Below, piece by piece: positions 14,301 through 26,746 of a DNA stretch of 64,000 nucleotides (its first letter is position 1; every line of letters starts with the position of its first letter). Both the position numbers and the translations under genes were made by a program. The DNA lies in NCBI GenBank assembly GCA_034687125.1, contig JAQGBZ010000168.1:1-64000 (forward strand), written 5' to 3'. The stretch is from Neelides folsomi. Taxonomy: Eukaryota > Arthropoda > Collembola > Neelipleona > Neelidae. Below the pieces are notes generated by a model. The model did no database searches. It was not told where the DNA came from and saw only the letters and a list, made by a program, of their open reading frames with translations.

Positions 14301-16640
14301 TTTCCGACCACATTATTACTCACTTAAAGCTTCTACATAATATCCCATGTTAAAGGAATACACTGTGCAAATAAAAGTATAACACTGTGCAAATGTAAAT
14401 ATAACTGTATAACATTTGTGATATGGAAAAATCTCGAATCTTGTGTTACAATGATAAGTATATCTTTATTCATAGTGATATAATTTTTATAAAGAAGATA
14501 TAAAAAGCTCGACTCATTCGTCTTCATTAAAAAGGGATGAAGATGAGTTTTTCAAAGCCTTTTCTTTTTCAATTAATTTTGAGAGGAAGTTCAAGGAGAA
14601 GTCAAGAAAATTGAATAAAAATGGAAATAGATTCATAATTGAAAGAGTGAGACTATAAATTAGCTTTGAATAGAAAAACTGAGCCGGAGAAAGTTCAAAA
14701 TTCGTCTTTTAATATTTTTGAGCGTGTCAAAACTAGGAAATCCTTATGAACCTTTTGCGAAATGAAACATACAATTTTATACAATTGCAGTTATAGATTT
14801 GTGTGAACACGAGGAAATTCCTGATTTTTTTACTTTCAAAATGGCATAATGAAAAAGTCTCGAGGCGAAAAGAAAATTTAAGAAAAAACTTTGTTCTTCC
14901 TCATCAGTTATCTTTTGGTTATCTCCTTTTTCTTATATTCAACCAACCATATAAGGGTAAGAAAAGTCTTTTTTCAAATTAGTATCCACCTTTATTCATT
15001 TTCCAATTTTATCAACTTTGAACTCTCTCGGCATCCAATATTCAATCCCAAACCACTTCTGTACTTTTAATATGATACATACTCTATACAGTAAATGCCA
15101 CAACCCACAACAATAGTGATATCTTATTTGTCTGTATATTCTTGGTTTCACTACTCCACTTAGGGTGAATGCGTATGGTATGCAACATATAAATAGTACA
15201 TAAATGTATTTATATTGTTCGTTTCATATTGATATAAGTAAAAGTATTCTTAATAAGCATAGTCTATAAAGCCATTTATAGATATGAGAATTTAAGAGTT
15301 CGGAAGGAAAGGATTTGTTTGAAGGATTTTAATTTAAACTTTGATCCTCTTCACTCATGGCGCAATATTTTCTTTCAGAGAAATACGAGCCTTCTTAAAT
15401 GATTCCACTCCCAAATTGCCTTTTTATGAGAAAAAGGAAACAAGGAAAAACTAATTTGTATTGTATAAAAAATCTTGATTTAAATTCCATATACTTTACT
15501 GATATATAAAGTTGAAAGTTTCAAAATTTTCTTCCAATTGAAATGCTAAATGCTTTTGCTACAAGTTCCTATGAAGCATTCTTGAACTAACTAATTGTAA
15601 GCTAGCAAGTTAAAATTAAATTGTAATAACTTTTTGAATTATTTGGAATCAAGTTATTTATTTAATAGTGAGTACCTAAGATCAGTAAGTGCATTATCCC
15701 ATTTCACCAAAGGTTGAAATAATTAAATAATTAGCTAATTATCAAACAGAAATTTAATGTAAATATGCTGAAACTATTTATTATGAAAAAGGGGGGCATA
15801 TTCCAAGTAGATGAAAGTAAAAGTTAAAATAATATTACTTATGAGCTTTTTCTTCTAGAGCAAAAGTAAGTATTATTACCATATTAGTAAATTATGATTC
15901 GGCCAGAATATGCATAATCCTTTGACTCCAAACAGAAGTAATTAAAAGTGCAGATCCCAATGGATGAAATCTCTTTGTAGACTTTCAAATTAATTTAGCC
16001 TTTCGGACGTGATCTGGGTGACGAGATGAGAATTTAAGCTCTCCAATTTCTGCACAGTATTCGAGTCAGAGTGGAGAAAGTGACGGAGACAGACTCGTCA
16101 TAAATAATTTTCATTTGCTTTTACTACGATCCGCTCCCTGACTGTATCCACGAGAGAGTTTGTGAGGAAGTCCGTTCCTCCTCCAAACTCTTCATTTTAT
16201 GTGATTTTACCCTGCAGAGAAGAGGGGAAGTGAAGTATGAAAGCTCACCAGGGGATTTGTTCTATTTGGAGAACCAGAATTAAAAGCAATATCTTATCAT
16301 CATGAACGATGGGAAATAACGTACGCAGGACAAAGGCATGTGTATAATAATCACAAACATTCCTTTTCTACTTACGTAATACTTTTACTAGCTTTTTTTC
16401 CAAAAAATGTTTAAAAGTTGGATAAACCAAGATGTTTATTCCCTAGTCAAGTAATACAGGCTCGAAAAGTACAGTAATATACAAGTGGTAATATCGTATA
16501 TTACATATGGTACATTTTATCATGGAAAATGTATTTGGTATGCTTATATGAAAATAATGGGTTTTTACATTACAATATTATTTAGGTTTTCTTAATATGG
16601 AACTGGGTGGATGTGGGTTTTATAGACTTTGTGTACTCAC
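8326..16640 (-). other. 8.3-kb dpr intron splitting the first Ig domain
   Basis: A phase-0 intron running, in gene direction, from a GTGAGT donor (complement of 16635-16640) to a CAG acceptor (complement of 8326-8328). It separates NLGNYT from VLWIRHRD, which join to restore the expected Dpr sequence between the first Ig cysteine and the core tryptophan. The interior is AT-rich with poly-A/T runs and scattered short frames such as 11514-11828 minus and 13821-14101 on both strands. I could not assign any of these. No mobile element with clear ends was recognised inside it. Confidence 0.85.
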
Positions 16641-16847
16641 AGTGTAGTTTCCAAGATTCGTGACACGACACTTGAGTTCTCCGCTTTGACCCGCTAGAAC
16701 CGTCACGTTCCCAACGGAGTCGATGTGGAGGCCGGCCCTCGTCTGGTTTGGAAGGACTTCTCCGCTCTTTCCCAAATCTCCGCCCAAGAAGAGCGAGAAG
16801 ACGAGGACGACGAGGAAAAGCCGCTTGGGAGCGAGAGGAAAATTCAT
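16641..16847 (-). CDS. dpr: Dpr-family protein, signal peptide and start of first Ig domain
   Basis: This exon encodes residues 1-69: a signal peptide, a short linker and the first strands of the Ig1 domain. The chosen start places a basic MNFPLAPKR segment directly before a hydrophobic core (FLVVLVFSLFLGG), the usual layout of a signal peptide. An in-frame ATG at 16892 would add 15 mostly polar residues ahead of it and is less likely. The Ig part reads NVTVLAGQSGELKCRVTNLG, containing the first Ig cysteine (C60) and the NVTxLxG...L.CRVxNLG pattern typical of Dpr proteins. Possible N-glycosylation sites are NQT (34), NVT (47) and NYT (67). The exon ends exactly before a GTGAGT donor in phase 0, which fits the acceptor at 8325. 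The protein is incomplete: Ig2 and the C-terminal membrane or GPI segment are missing. Confidence 0.92.
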
Positions 16848-16911
16848 GTGATCTTCCGCTCTTTCCTCGGCCCTTCGATGACTCAGCTGCATTTTACCTT
16901 TAAAACAAACA
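16848..16911 (-). other. Probable 5' untranslated part of the dpr signal-peptide exon
   Basis: On the minus strand a good acceptor (branch-like GCTGAT, then a T-rich tract ending TTCCAG) precedes 16911, so the signal-peptide exon probably begins there. The 64 bases before the chosen start would then be 5' untranslated. The dpr reading frame stays open through this piece, including an ATG at 16892, so a longer N-terminus cannot be excluded. Further upstream leader exons and the promoter are not identified. Confidence 0.5.
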
Positions 16912-19900
16912 CTGGAATGAAAATATTGAATCAGCACATTAAAGCTTTACATAAAGTGTATATGGAACTTTTCCCAACTTTCCCCAACTTTTTACTTACT
17001 TAGCATCCTTGAATTAAATTAATAAGCTTGAAGTATTTGAATGGTTTAGTTTAAGCAATTCATGTAAATCTTTGGGGAAATGTCTTCATTTATTGATATT
17101 ATAAATGATGATAAACAAAATTGATAATATCTTCTCAAATGAGAGCAACTTGTAAATCACAACTCAAAAAATTGTTATATTTACTCTATTAATAATTTAC
17201 CCTATATACTATGTAGGTATTAAAACGTATGCGTGTACAATGTGCTTTTAATTGTTAACTTAATTTTTGTGCAATTTTCAATAAGTGAATTAATTCTGAT
17301 TATAGAAGATAAAAATTGCATCATTGGATTTATTTTTGTAAAAAAAAAACCAGGTTTAATCGGATCGTACGTGTGTTTATTTTAGGAAAAGAAAAATCAA
17401 TTGATAAATAATTCATTATGAAGGGATTACTACACTTGTGGACTTTAAGAAAATAAAATCGGTTTCTCTTTTTTTGGTTCACAAAGTGTAATATTCCCGG
17501 TTGAGAGTGGCTTTCAACTTTAATCTAAGGCTTATTTTTAAAGATTTAAGGATTTTATTCCCATTCGTTTCAATCGGTCCCTATATCTTTTGTTTCACAA
17601 AGGAACGTGATTCAGCTGACAGAAAAAAGGTATTTTCCAATATGACAAGAAAATCTCAAAATCATAAACAAAAGTGAAGAATTAAATTTCAAATCTCAAA
17701 ACTAAATAATACTTATATAACTCTTCTAGACTTTGTGTGTTTATGCGACACATGTGGATGGCTATAGTTCTATTCCTTATATGAGTCGAAAAAGTTGACA
17801 AACGAAACAGGTTTGAAGTCTGATACATAAATGAAAATCCAATCCCATTTTTATTTTGGGATAAAAGGAGTCGAAGGGATTTCATTGTCTTTCCATATTC
17901 GCCATTCAACGGCACTTTTTGCCCAGAGTGTGAGATAAATCCAATTTCATCTCTTTGATATGATAAAATCAGAAGAGGATGAGAAGGGATGAGTTTGGAT
18001 TCCATCCGGTGGATTCGTAGAGTGCTCGTGGTTTCCTCATAATCGTAAATTGCAAATCCTCATCTACCAACTTCACTTACTCTTCCGCCCAATGAAACTC
18101 CTTTTCTCATATTTATTAGCCGAATTTTTCCTACACAACGTTTTTGAGAAAATGGCTCATTTAAAGAGATAGCGTCTCTTAACTTTCATTCCTCATAGCG
18201 AGTCATTCCTCTCTCCCAAACTTTCACCTTCCTCTCTAGGTAAAAAAGTAAGGGTGAAGAGGAGAGAGATAAGAACTCTCTTTTTAGGGGAAGAAATATA
18301 GAATAAGAAATGCAATTTAGAAAACGAACCGTGATATATTTATAACATGTTCACGTTCAATATAAGATGTAATTAACGATTTTCCATAAAACTCCTTCAA
18401 GATGAAAATGGTCAATTGAAGGTCGGAGAGACGTGAATGAGGGCCTTATGTCTCAAATACCCACTTTCAGAACTTTTTAGTGTTCGCGTGGCATATCAAG
18501 GAAATCTTTACAACTTTGGCCTCCTCCGTGGATTGGAAACGGAATTCAAACACATGGGGGAATTGGGAAGTATAAAAATTCATTTCATAAATAACTCGCA
18601 TAGATTATAAATAATAAATCAAGTGGGGGGTTGAGAGGTTCGAAAGGAATTTTTCTACTTAATACCAAAGTACTATACGGACCTTACCTAGAAAGAGGAA
18701 ATCCAATCAAAATCTAAACGGCCGCAAAACTTCTACTTTTCCTCTCTTGGTGACTCTCGACTTTTCAGTTAATGTCTGCTGGGAATTCAATTTCAATTAT
18801 ATTTCGATTCCTTCACCACCGAAAACTTTTTTCCCTTTGAGAAGATGAAAGGTAAAAATAAGGTTATGTAAGACATATCCCAAACATGTGCAATATTAGG
18901 GTTAACTTCCATTATCTGTATACACACCACAAGAATCTAATGTCATTTTGAAGACAGAAAATATCGATAGTGTAACCTACAGCTATATCCCAAATGTTAT
19001 TAACCTTAACTTTAGATATAAGCATTAGCTAACCACAAAACCTATACCATAACCCTTACTTTACTTACAACATTAAACGAGAAAAATGGAAAAAATTCTA
19101 AAACACAGTTGTAGGAAAAGTTATAGTTCATATGGCTAAATAGTAGTAACTTTATTGGTATAACCAAAATAATGAATGTAATGTATCCTATATGCTAGGA
19201 TATTAGAACAAGGAGTCGTTGAGAAAGATGGATAATGTAATTACATAAATTGCATTATGTGCGTACTCCCTACAAGTTAGATCAAAGAACAGAGCATTTT
19301 CAGTAGGATTAAGAAAAGAAATCCAAAGAATGCGTGTAATTCGTGCGTCCTACATTAATACATAATACTATAGTACATATTGTATGGTAGATCTATAGAA
19401 TAAGAACAGATAAGAGGGCGGTATTAATTTTCTAAAGATTTATTTTCTCTCCTTATTCCCATTGAAAGAAAGGCTTAAAGGGGAGTTAATGTAAGTTGTT
19501 ATATATAAAAACTATTCTGGATGATCAGTAGAGAAGATGAAATCTGAAAATGAAATTCTGTCACTTGGAAGCGGAAGAATCTCCCGGCTGGCTCCATTTT
19601 CCCTCCCTTTATCTCTTTCGCCAGTTGTGTGTGAGGTTGAGAGTTCCTTCAGTCACGCCTCTCCCCTTTCTTGTTTCAACCTTTCGGGCGGAGAAAATGG
19701 ATTTGAAAGTATGTTAGAAGCATTTTAGCCTACAGAACAACTTTGCGGTTTTAACTTTAAGAACTCTCACATTTCTCTTCTCATTATATTACTTTACCAT
19801 TTATCCTACATGGTCTACAATTTTCAAATTCTCACGTATGAGCTGTAGTTAATAGAAAATATATTAAAGTACATTGGATGTGACCCTTACCATGCACCAT

Positions 19901-20572
19901 CAAATACAATGATATTATTAGGCTTCTGTATATCTTACTATCTATTCTTTCTCCTATGTAAATACATATATTATCTTCATGTATTGCTCTATACCATACA
20001 TGTACTGTATATTACTCTATATTACTACTCTTATGGTACTTTTACTATTCCAAGCTTTCTTATTGTAGAATGTGTGTGTAGTAAACTGAATGCTCATAAG
20101 TAAGTAAGGGAAAGTTGGTATAATGAGTAATGAAATATATATATTTATACTTACCAGCCCTAGACGTTTAGTTTTATTTCTCCTTATGAGTAAGAGTCAG
20201 CTCGAGGGAAACCACAAACTTTCCTTCCTTCTCAAAAGTCTACGGGCGAGAATTAATTAAGAGTGTCTTCATTAAGGGGCTTCCGCCTCCACGATCTCTA
20301 GTGATAATTACAATCATGTACTCGGCCTGTCCCAAGTCTCATCCCATGGTTCTGCCCGTCCCTCGAAGGAGAAATAATCGCCTTAGGGAAATTAGGCGAG
20401 GAAAGCAGAGAACAAGTTCTCATCCACTGCCGTTTCACCTCACAAAGATTCCTCGAATAACATCATACACAGTGTGGATAAAAGGTAGGATAAGTTGAAT
20501 ATAGGCTAACTTGTATTACACTGTCCTGCGGCAGGCAAAGAGGCCGTAAATAAGAACTTGCCTTCTCGGGTG

Positions 20573-20590
20573 AATAATAATAATAATAAT
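20573..20590. repeat. (AAT)6 microsatellite
   Basis: Six uninterrupted AAT units. It lies at the edge of a G+C-richer patch (about 20200-20660) and is a simple-sequence repeat with no sign of function. Confidence 0.9.
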
Positions 20591-23500
20591 CTTCTCCAGC
20601 CGCCCCTTATTGTTATTGGAACACTTTCAAAGTTTGAAAAAGAGGGCCGAGGGAGTTGAAATATAAATCCTATCCTGTTCTACCACCATTATTCCACATA
20701 CATAAATACAGAGAATGTACGGAGGAGGAAACGTATTTAATGTATGCACTCACAACCCGGGTATTTTTCCTCGGGGAAACTTTCGTCCGAGTAAATGTGA
20801 AAATCAAAACTCAAAACTTTCTTCTTGGCCCTATCCTTCAAATCACGATCACACGCACTGACTAAGGGCCAAAAAGACTGTTTTGATCCACTTCTGTAAA
20901 ACTGTAATAGCGAGTTCAAGTCAACGCCTTCTGGCCCTTTAATACACACAATACACACAAGTGCCACTTAAGTGTATCTTGAGAAAACTTTTTAAAAAAT
21001 ACCTCAATATTTATAAAAACGCTTTTATGATAAAGTTATAGATATTTATAAAACCATTTTTGGGGAACTGTCATTGAGGAAAATGATAGGGTGAAAAAAT
21101 AAAAGATTGATAGACGACGTGTACTTTCCACATAGAATTTTTTTTCACTTTTTCCACTTTACTTTTTCACCTTCACGTCGAAACGATTTGAGCTTTTAGT
21201 TGAATCTAATGTAAATACTTATGTTGTTAGTAATGAAATGTAAGGAGAATAATCTCTTTTCCTCAACTCTCTCAAAACGATTTTTCAAGTTTTTCCGTTT
21301 CCAGGAATTGAGGGCGGAAAAGAATATTCCGTCACTTGTTATATGGTGAAAGTTATTCGAGGGATGATCTTGATAGATGGATCAGCTCCTCGAGAGCCAA
21401 ATGATATAAATTAGAGTCTTTGCGTGGAAATCGTGCGTCAATTTACTACAAGAGGTTGAGAAGGGCTAGAAGGTGAATGAATCACTTTAATCTCTTTCGT
21501 CCCTGGACCTTGGTAATGTATTTGGGAGAAGAGAACTTGGATGAGAACTCGGATGAAGAGATCGGAATGAGCGACCGCGTGCGGTTCGAAGTCTCTGGAG
21601 AAACTAACGAGCCTTTCCTCTCCTCCCTCTTCTTTTACCCGGGTGAAAGGAAAGGGTCGGGTGGGGAAGCGTGAAGACCACGACGCGATTCAAACCGCTT
21701 TTCCCTTTCACGTTGCCCTTCTTTTATTAATCTGAATACTTGGAAAAAATTTACGTTAATCTTGAGTAATTCATCATGGAACTTCAACAAGTCGGAAGTT
21801 TTAAAATTATTCTTAAACTTGGGAAATATTATTTATTAAATTCTATTAATGTTTAATACATAAATTATTTACAATTCCAAGTTCTCTCATCCATACAAAT
21901 TAATTTATATAAATAATTTAACGTTATTCACGGTAAGATTATTAATAGACTCACTTAAGTTAGAGCTTAAGTATTAGTGCATTAGCACAATAAGTAACCG
22001 AATTCATTTTCCTTTATCATCATTTTCCCTATAATACTATCTTACAGACGATAAAATTGATTTCCGCGGAATAATAAAACCTTTTAACCAAATAGCTCTT
22101 AATGTTACAAGAAAAGAAGTTATATATGCGCTAATTTATCTTACTTCACAATTCACATCGTCTCTTTTTCTCTCTCTCTCATACACTTTTCATTATTTTT
22201 TTCATTGTTTATCATTTATCATTCATAATAAATTAAAAGGATTAAGAAATGAGCTTGTGGTTTATTTAACTTTTAATATTTATTATTTTATTATAACAAC
22301 ATTAATGAATTGTTTGTGAAGTTTGTGAGCAGTTTTATTACAAGTTTTAAGATAAAGAAACTTTTAATGTTCGTTTTTAGGAAAAGTCAAATTCATTTTT
22401 CAATTCAATTTTACATTATTAAATTTTTTCCATTTATTCCCCACATGTCAAATCTTTTCACTTTTTTTAATCTATCCATTTATATCCATAGATGGATGAT
22501 AGATATGGAATTTTATTGAAATGAACATGGCACGTGGGGAAGGCCAATGTGCAGTGGGTAAAAAAGTGAGTGATAGTCGGACGAGAAAAGAGTGAAGAGA
22601 CGAAGTTTGTCTTTCCCAATTTTTGCTTCTTCCTTCTCATTGTTTTGTCATTCGGATTATCCGGTTGGTGAAACTTCACGTTCTTCTTCGTCTTACTCCT
22701 AGTGGCTTTATCATTTCCACTTACACTTATTGTGTATGAGTGAGTTGTTAAGATATTGAAGCTTCAACACATCACCTTTGCAGTTGTTATAAATATTCAA
22801 TTTTAGTAGTTCCATGATGGGCGATTGAGGCACGTTCATATTGTAGGTTTAATAAATATTAAGAGGATTTTGTGCAAAGGAGTGTAAAGGGGCAGAGAAG
22901 TCTCTCTTACACTCCCTTGAACAATTTGGCACATAAACTATGTACGTCTTTCTCTCTTTGCTTTCTTTCCCTCTTTGCGGAATGGGTTTCAAGTTGGTGT
23001 ATTGGCTTTTCCCTTTTAATGGTTTCTTGGTTGCTGAAGAAGGGAGTTACTCTTTTCCGGAAATATCAGAAGTTAACAAAGGGATCTCTTAAATATTTCA
23101 TCGAGATGAAAAGAATGAAAATAAAAGTTTACATATGTAGAGGACGAACATAACGCCTTGTCGGCTGTCTTTGGGGAAAAGGGGGCCGGGTGAAAAGTGA
23201 AGAATGTTGGGGTGCCCAGTCTGGAAATGAGGGAAATGACTCTTCGCCAAGTGGCTCCTAATGTCCTCCTTTTCCTCTTTTATCTCTTCTCGTGGATCGG
23301 AGGAGATGAAGAGCTCTAATGCGCTTCCTATGTAAAATACAAATTTGTTGTACTAAATGTATGAACACTTCATGCTTTTTCATCCTTTCTCCCTCAACCA
23401 CTTGGGTTGGAGAATTGGAAAAATATTACATTTAAAAAACAAAAGTAATCTTATTATCATACTAACATTTTATCTTTTAATCTTTTATCACAATATTGCA

Positions 23501-26500
23501 TTACATTTATTATATTTTGTATTTAATGTTTTTATGTCTAAATTTTTAGTTTACAATAATATCTTGCTTCCAATTTACTAAAGAATAATTTTACTAACAA
23601 TTAAAAATTACTTATTACGGCAAAGTGACAAAGCGTATTTTTTAAATCTTTTAAAAAAAATTCGTCTTTTAAAATGTATTGTGTAGTCCTGTGAAGACAA
23701 GAAAAGGATAGATTCAAATTCAATGTAATGTAGGGAGTTGATTATTAGAGTGAAATCTTTTTGATATTCGAAATGAAGGTTTTGATGAAATGAGCCTGGG
23801 GGTCTTTTCTTTTCAGAGATTCCTTTTGAAAATTCCATTCATATGGTTAGTGTTAAATGACTGTTCATTCAAACTCGCATTTTGTAAAGGTGTGAGCGGA
23901 AATGAGCTTTATAATTCCGACTTTGTGGCAGCGTCCTTTCTACCCAGTCTAACTAAACTAGGCTAATGATGATGCAAATTTAGTGCCTTTATACACAAAG
24001 GAACTTTCTCCTTTTGCTGACGCCCTTGTGAATCTCGGCCAAAACCAGCAGAAATCTTTGAATTCCTTTTCTCCAAACTTTGAACCGTAACCTTCCTTAA
24101 CTTCACCGTCTTTACATAAAACTTTTATGTTTACTATACCAAAAACATCATAAAGAATTTCTACGATAGCAAGGCATACTCACATAGTATCATATTACGA
24201 ATATCATTGAATATATTAATACGTATGTCATGTACTTTAATATTAAATTTGTAAGATGGAATTTCTTAAATTTAATGGCTTAAATTTAACAATAAGCAAA
24301 AAAGAATATTCATCCACTAAAAATCCCATAATGATCATTTGCAAAAGTGCGTCACAAAATTTCTTACGACGCACTTTAAATAATTTATCGCATATGGGTT
24401 AAGAAAAAAATTTAAATAGTCAATAAAGCTGGGGAGAATAAAAAGGAAAAATGTAGGGTATAAAATAAGGCTTATAATAGCAAATGTGATGAAAGGGGAT
24501 GTCATATTATGAAATTCGAGATTTTATCCCGAGGCTCTCATTAGGAAAAGTCGTTGAAAAATGAGAATGAATGACAATCAGGGAGCAGAGCAGATGGAAC
24601 TTTCTCATGAAGATGATGCGGACATTCTTCATTCATTTTTTCCTATATAACCCATATCAAATACTAGTAAAATAATATATTGGTGTTCATTACATATCAG
24701 AGAGTTTGGATTCACTTCCGCCGCCTTTACTGTTTAATCTCCCTCTTTGAAAGGCGGGGAAAAGTTGAAGAGGGAAAAGTCGTTTTGGAAAATAGCTGAA
24801 TGGGGCGAAACTCCTCTTTTACCTCCTTGGAGTTTCAAGAGGGTGGATCGGGTGAAATGATGGTTGGAGTGGATGGCTCGTTAAAACTCTATCATTAGCT
24901 ATCAAAGCCTCGTTCATTCATTCCACATTTTGAGTTATAAAGTTTGAAAACTTCCCCTTTAACTAACCCGGAGGAGATAAGTGAGGAAGAATTACTCAAG
25001 GAACGTCTCAAACTATGTATTAGCGGATCCACCCTTTTACTACTCCCGATACTTTGCCACACATATCTTGGAATCGTTCCGGGTTTTTTGGATCAATTTG
25101 CTTTATCGAGCTGTAGATCCAAAGGTGGCCGTTCATAAAGTAAATCACTCGCTGAATTTTCCTTTTACCGGGTTTAATTTATTGGGACGCGGTTGAAGTT
25201 CCCTGATGGCCCACCACATAAATAAATTACAACTCTATCTTTGGAAAATAGTTCCTTTTGAATTTTAAAAAAATTAACAATTTATTTGTCCATGAACCCT
25301 TCAAGACATTCCAAGGAGTTCAAATGGACTCAATTTCCTGCCCCGCCCTGACGTGAGTCATAAACTCATGAAGCCATAAAAAGCCCCCCCCCCCAGTTTA
25401 ATTAGACAGAAGTGAAAGGAAACTTGGATTCAGAGAATTGAGACTAATTGACTTTCTCTGTTCTCTCCGTTTGCAGGAGCAAGCTTTCGTACATTGTGTA
25501 ATATAAACATGTTATTATTATTGCTCTCTTTGAATTAAACCTACACGGTTGGACAAGGGGTTTTATGGGCAAGGATGTACATAAAATAGGTCCTGGTACA
25601 CTCTGCGCAATTTAAAACTTTAAACTCTCCCATTAATAGTTTCAAGAGAGAGGAATCCAGGAATTGTAAATTAATTTCTAAATAAATCCAGTCGAGAGGA
25701 TTTCATTTAATTGACGGATCAAGTGCAATTTGGAGAGTTTAAAAGAACGATAAACGTAATTGAATTTCACTCATTTTCCTCCTTCATTTACCCTCACGTA
25801 AAAATAATATTAAGGAGAGAAGAGCGAGATATCGATTTCTCTTTAAAAAGACTTTTTTTCCAAACCCTCCTTGATAAGAAGTCTTTCCAAGAGCCAAAAG
25901 ACTATCTATGTCTATTACTTTATTTAACTTCCCAAAGTTTATATGTATCTTACTACAGCTGCCGAAAAATCATCGATTCTTGTAACAAGGTTTTGAAATT
26001 AAATTAAAAGTTTGAAGAACATAAGAAGCTTTGAAGATAAAAGGAAATTAGGGGATCTTCTCAACTCATCTCAAAATTGGTTTACTCCATTAAATTCCCG
26101 ATTGGGAAAAATTTTATTTCCTAATTGAATCATAGGAATTTTACAGTTGATACACTTTGGAAAATTATTTACATGAGTGAGAAAGTGTATTAAATGTGTA
26201 AAACATAATTCTATTACCTTCAATTTATAATTTGTTAGTTTGTGCGTTGAAAGTTATTAGAACCAAGCTGACTTTATTTATCTAATTTGTAACTTTTTGA
26301 TGAACTAATGGAGCTTAATATGACGAAAGCTTTTGAAACCCTTTCGCCTCCATTTTCTCCTTTCGCATACTCGTAGATGCGAAGTGGTCCAAAGTAGGGG
26401 AAATGAATCTGCGGGCCTCGTAAGAGTGAGTAGATAATGGCAAACTCGCCGTTACAGTTACCATTTTCCAGTAGTAAACCACCACTTACTGCCAGTGAGG

Positions 26501-26718
26501 AACTTCTCAAAAGTTCTTTGTCTCAACTTCAGCTTCGCTTCTCCCGCAGTTCTCGTTGAATGTATACGAGAAGTTTATGTTAGCTATGACCCACTCCTCT
26601 TCACATTTAACATGATGGATAGAAATGAGACCTAAATGCATACTTGCCCAAAGTTATCATTCCCAAACTCTGGACGAGTGAATGTCCCATTAAATAAGTA
26701 GGAGAAGCTTTTCCTCAT

Positions 26719-26746
26719 ATAATGTATGGTACATAATGTATGGTAC
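26719..26746. repeat. 14-bp tandem duplication
   Basis: Two identical, adjacent copies of ATAATGTATGGTAC. The GTATGGTAC core also recurs elsewhere in the window as isolated copies. Confidence 0.9.

Noticed and set aside
25384-25394. Run of 11 C's, considered as a G-quadruplex or boundary signal
   Set aside because: A single uninterrupted run is not a standard quadruplex pattern and has no paired structure.
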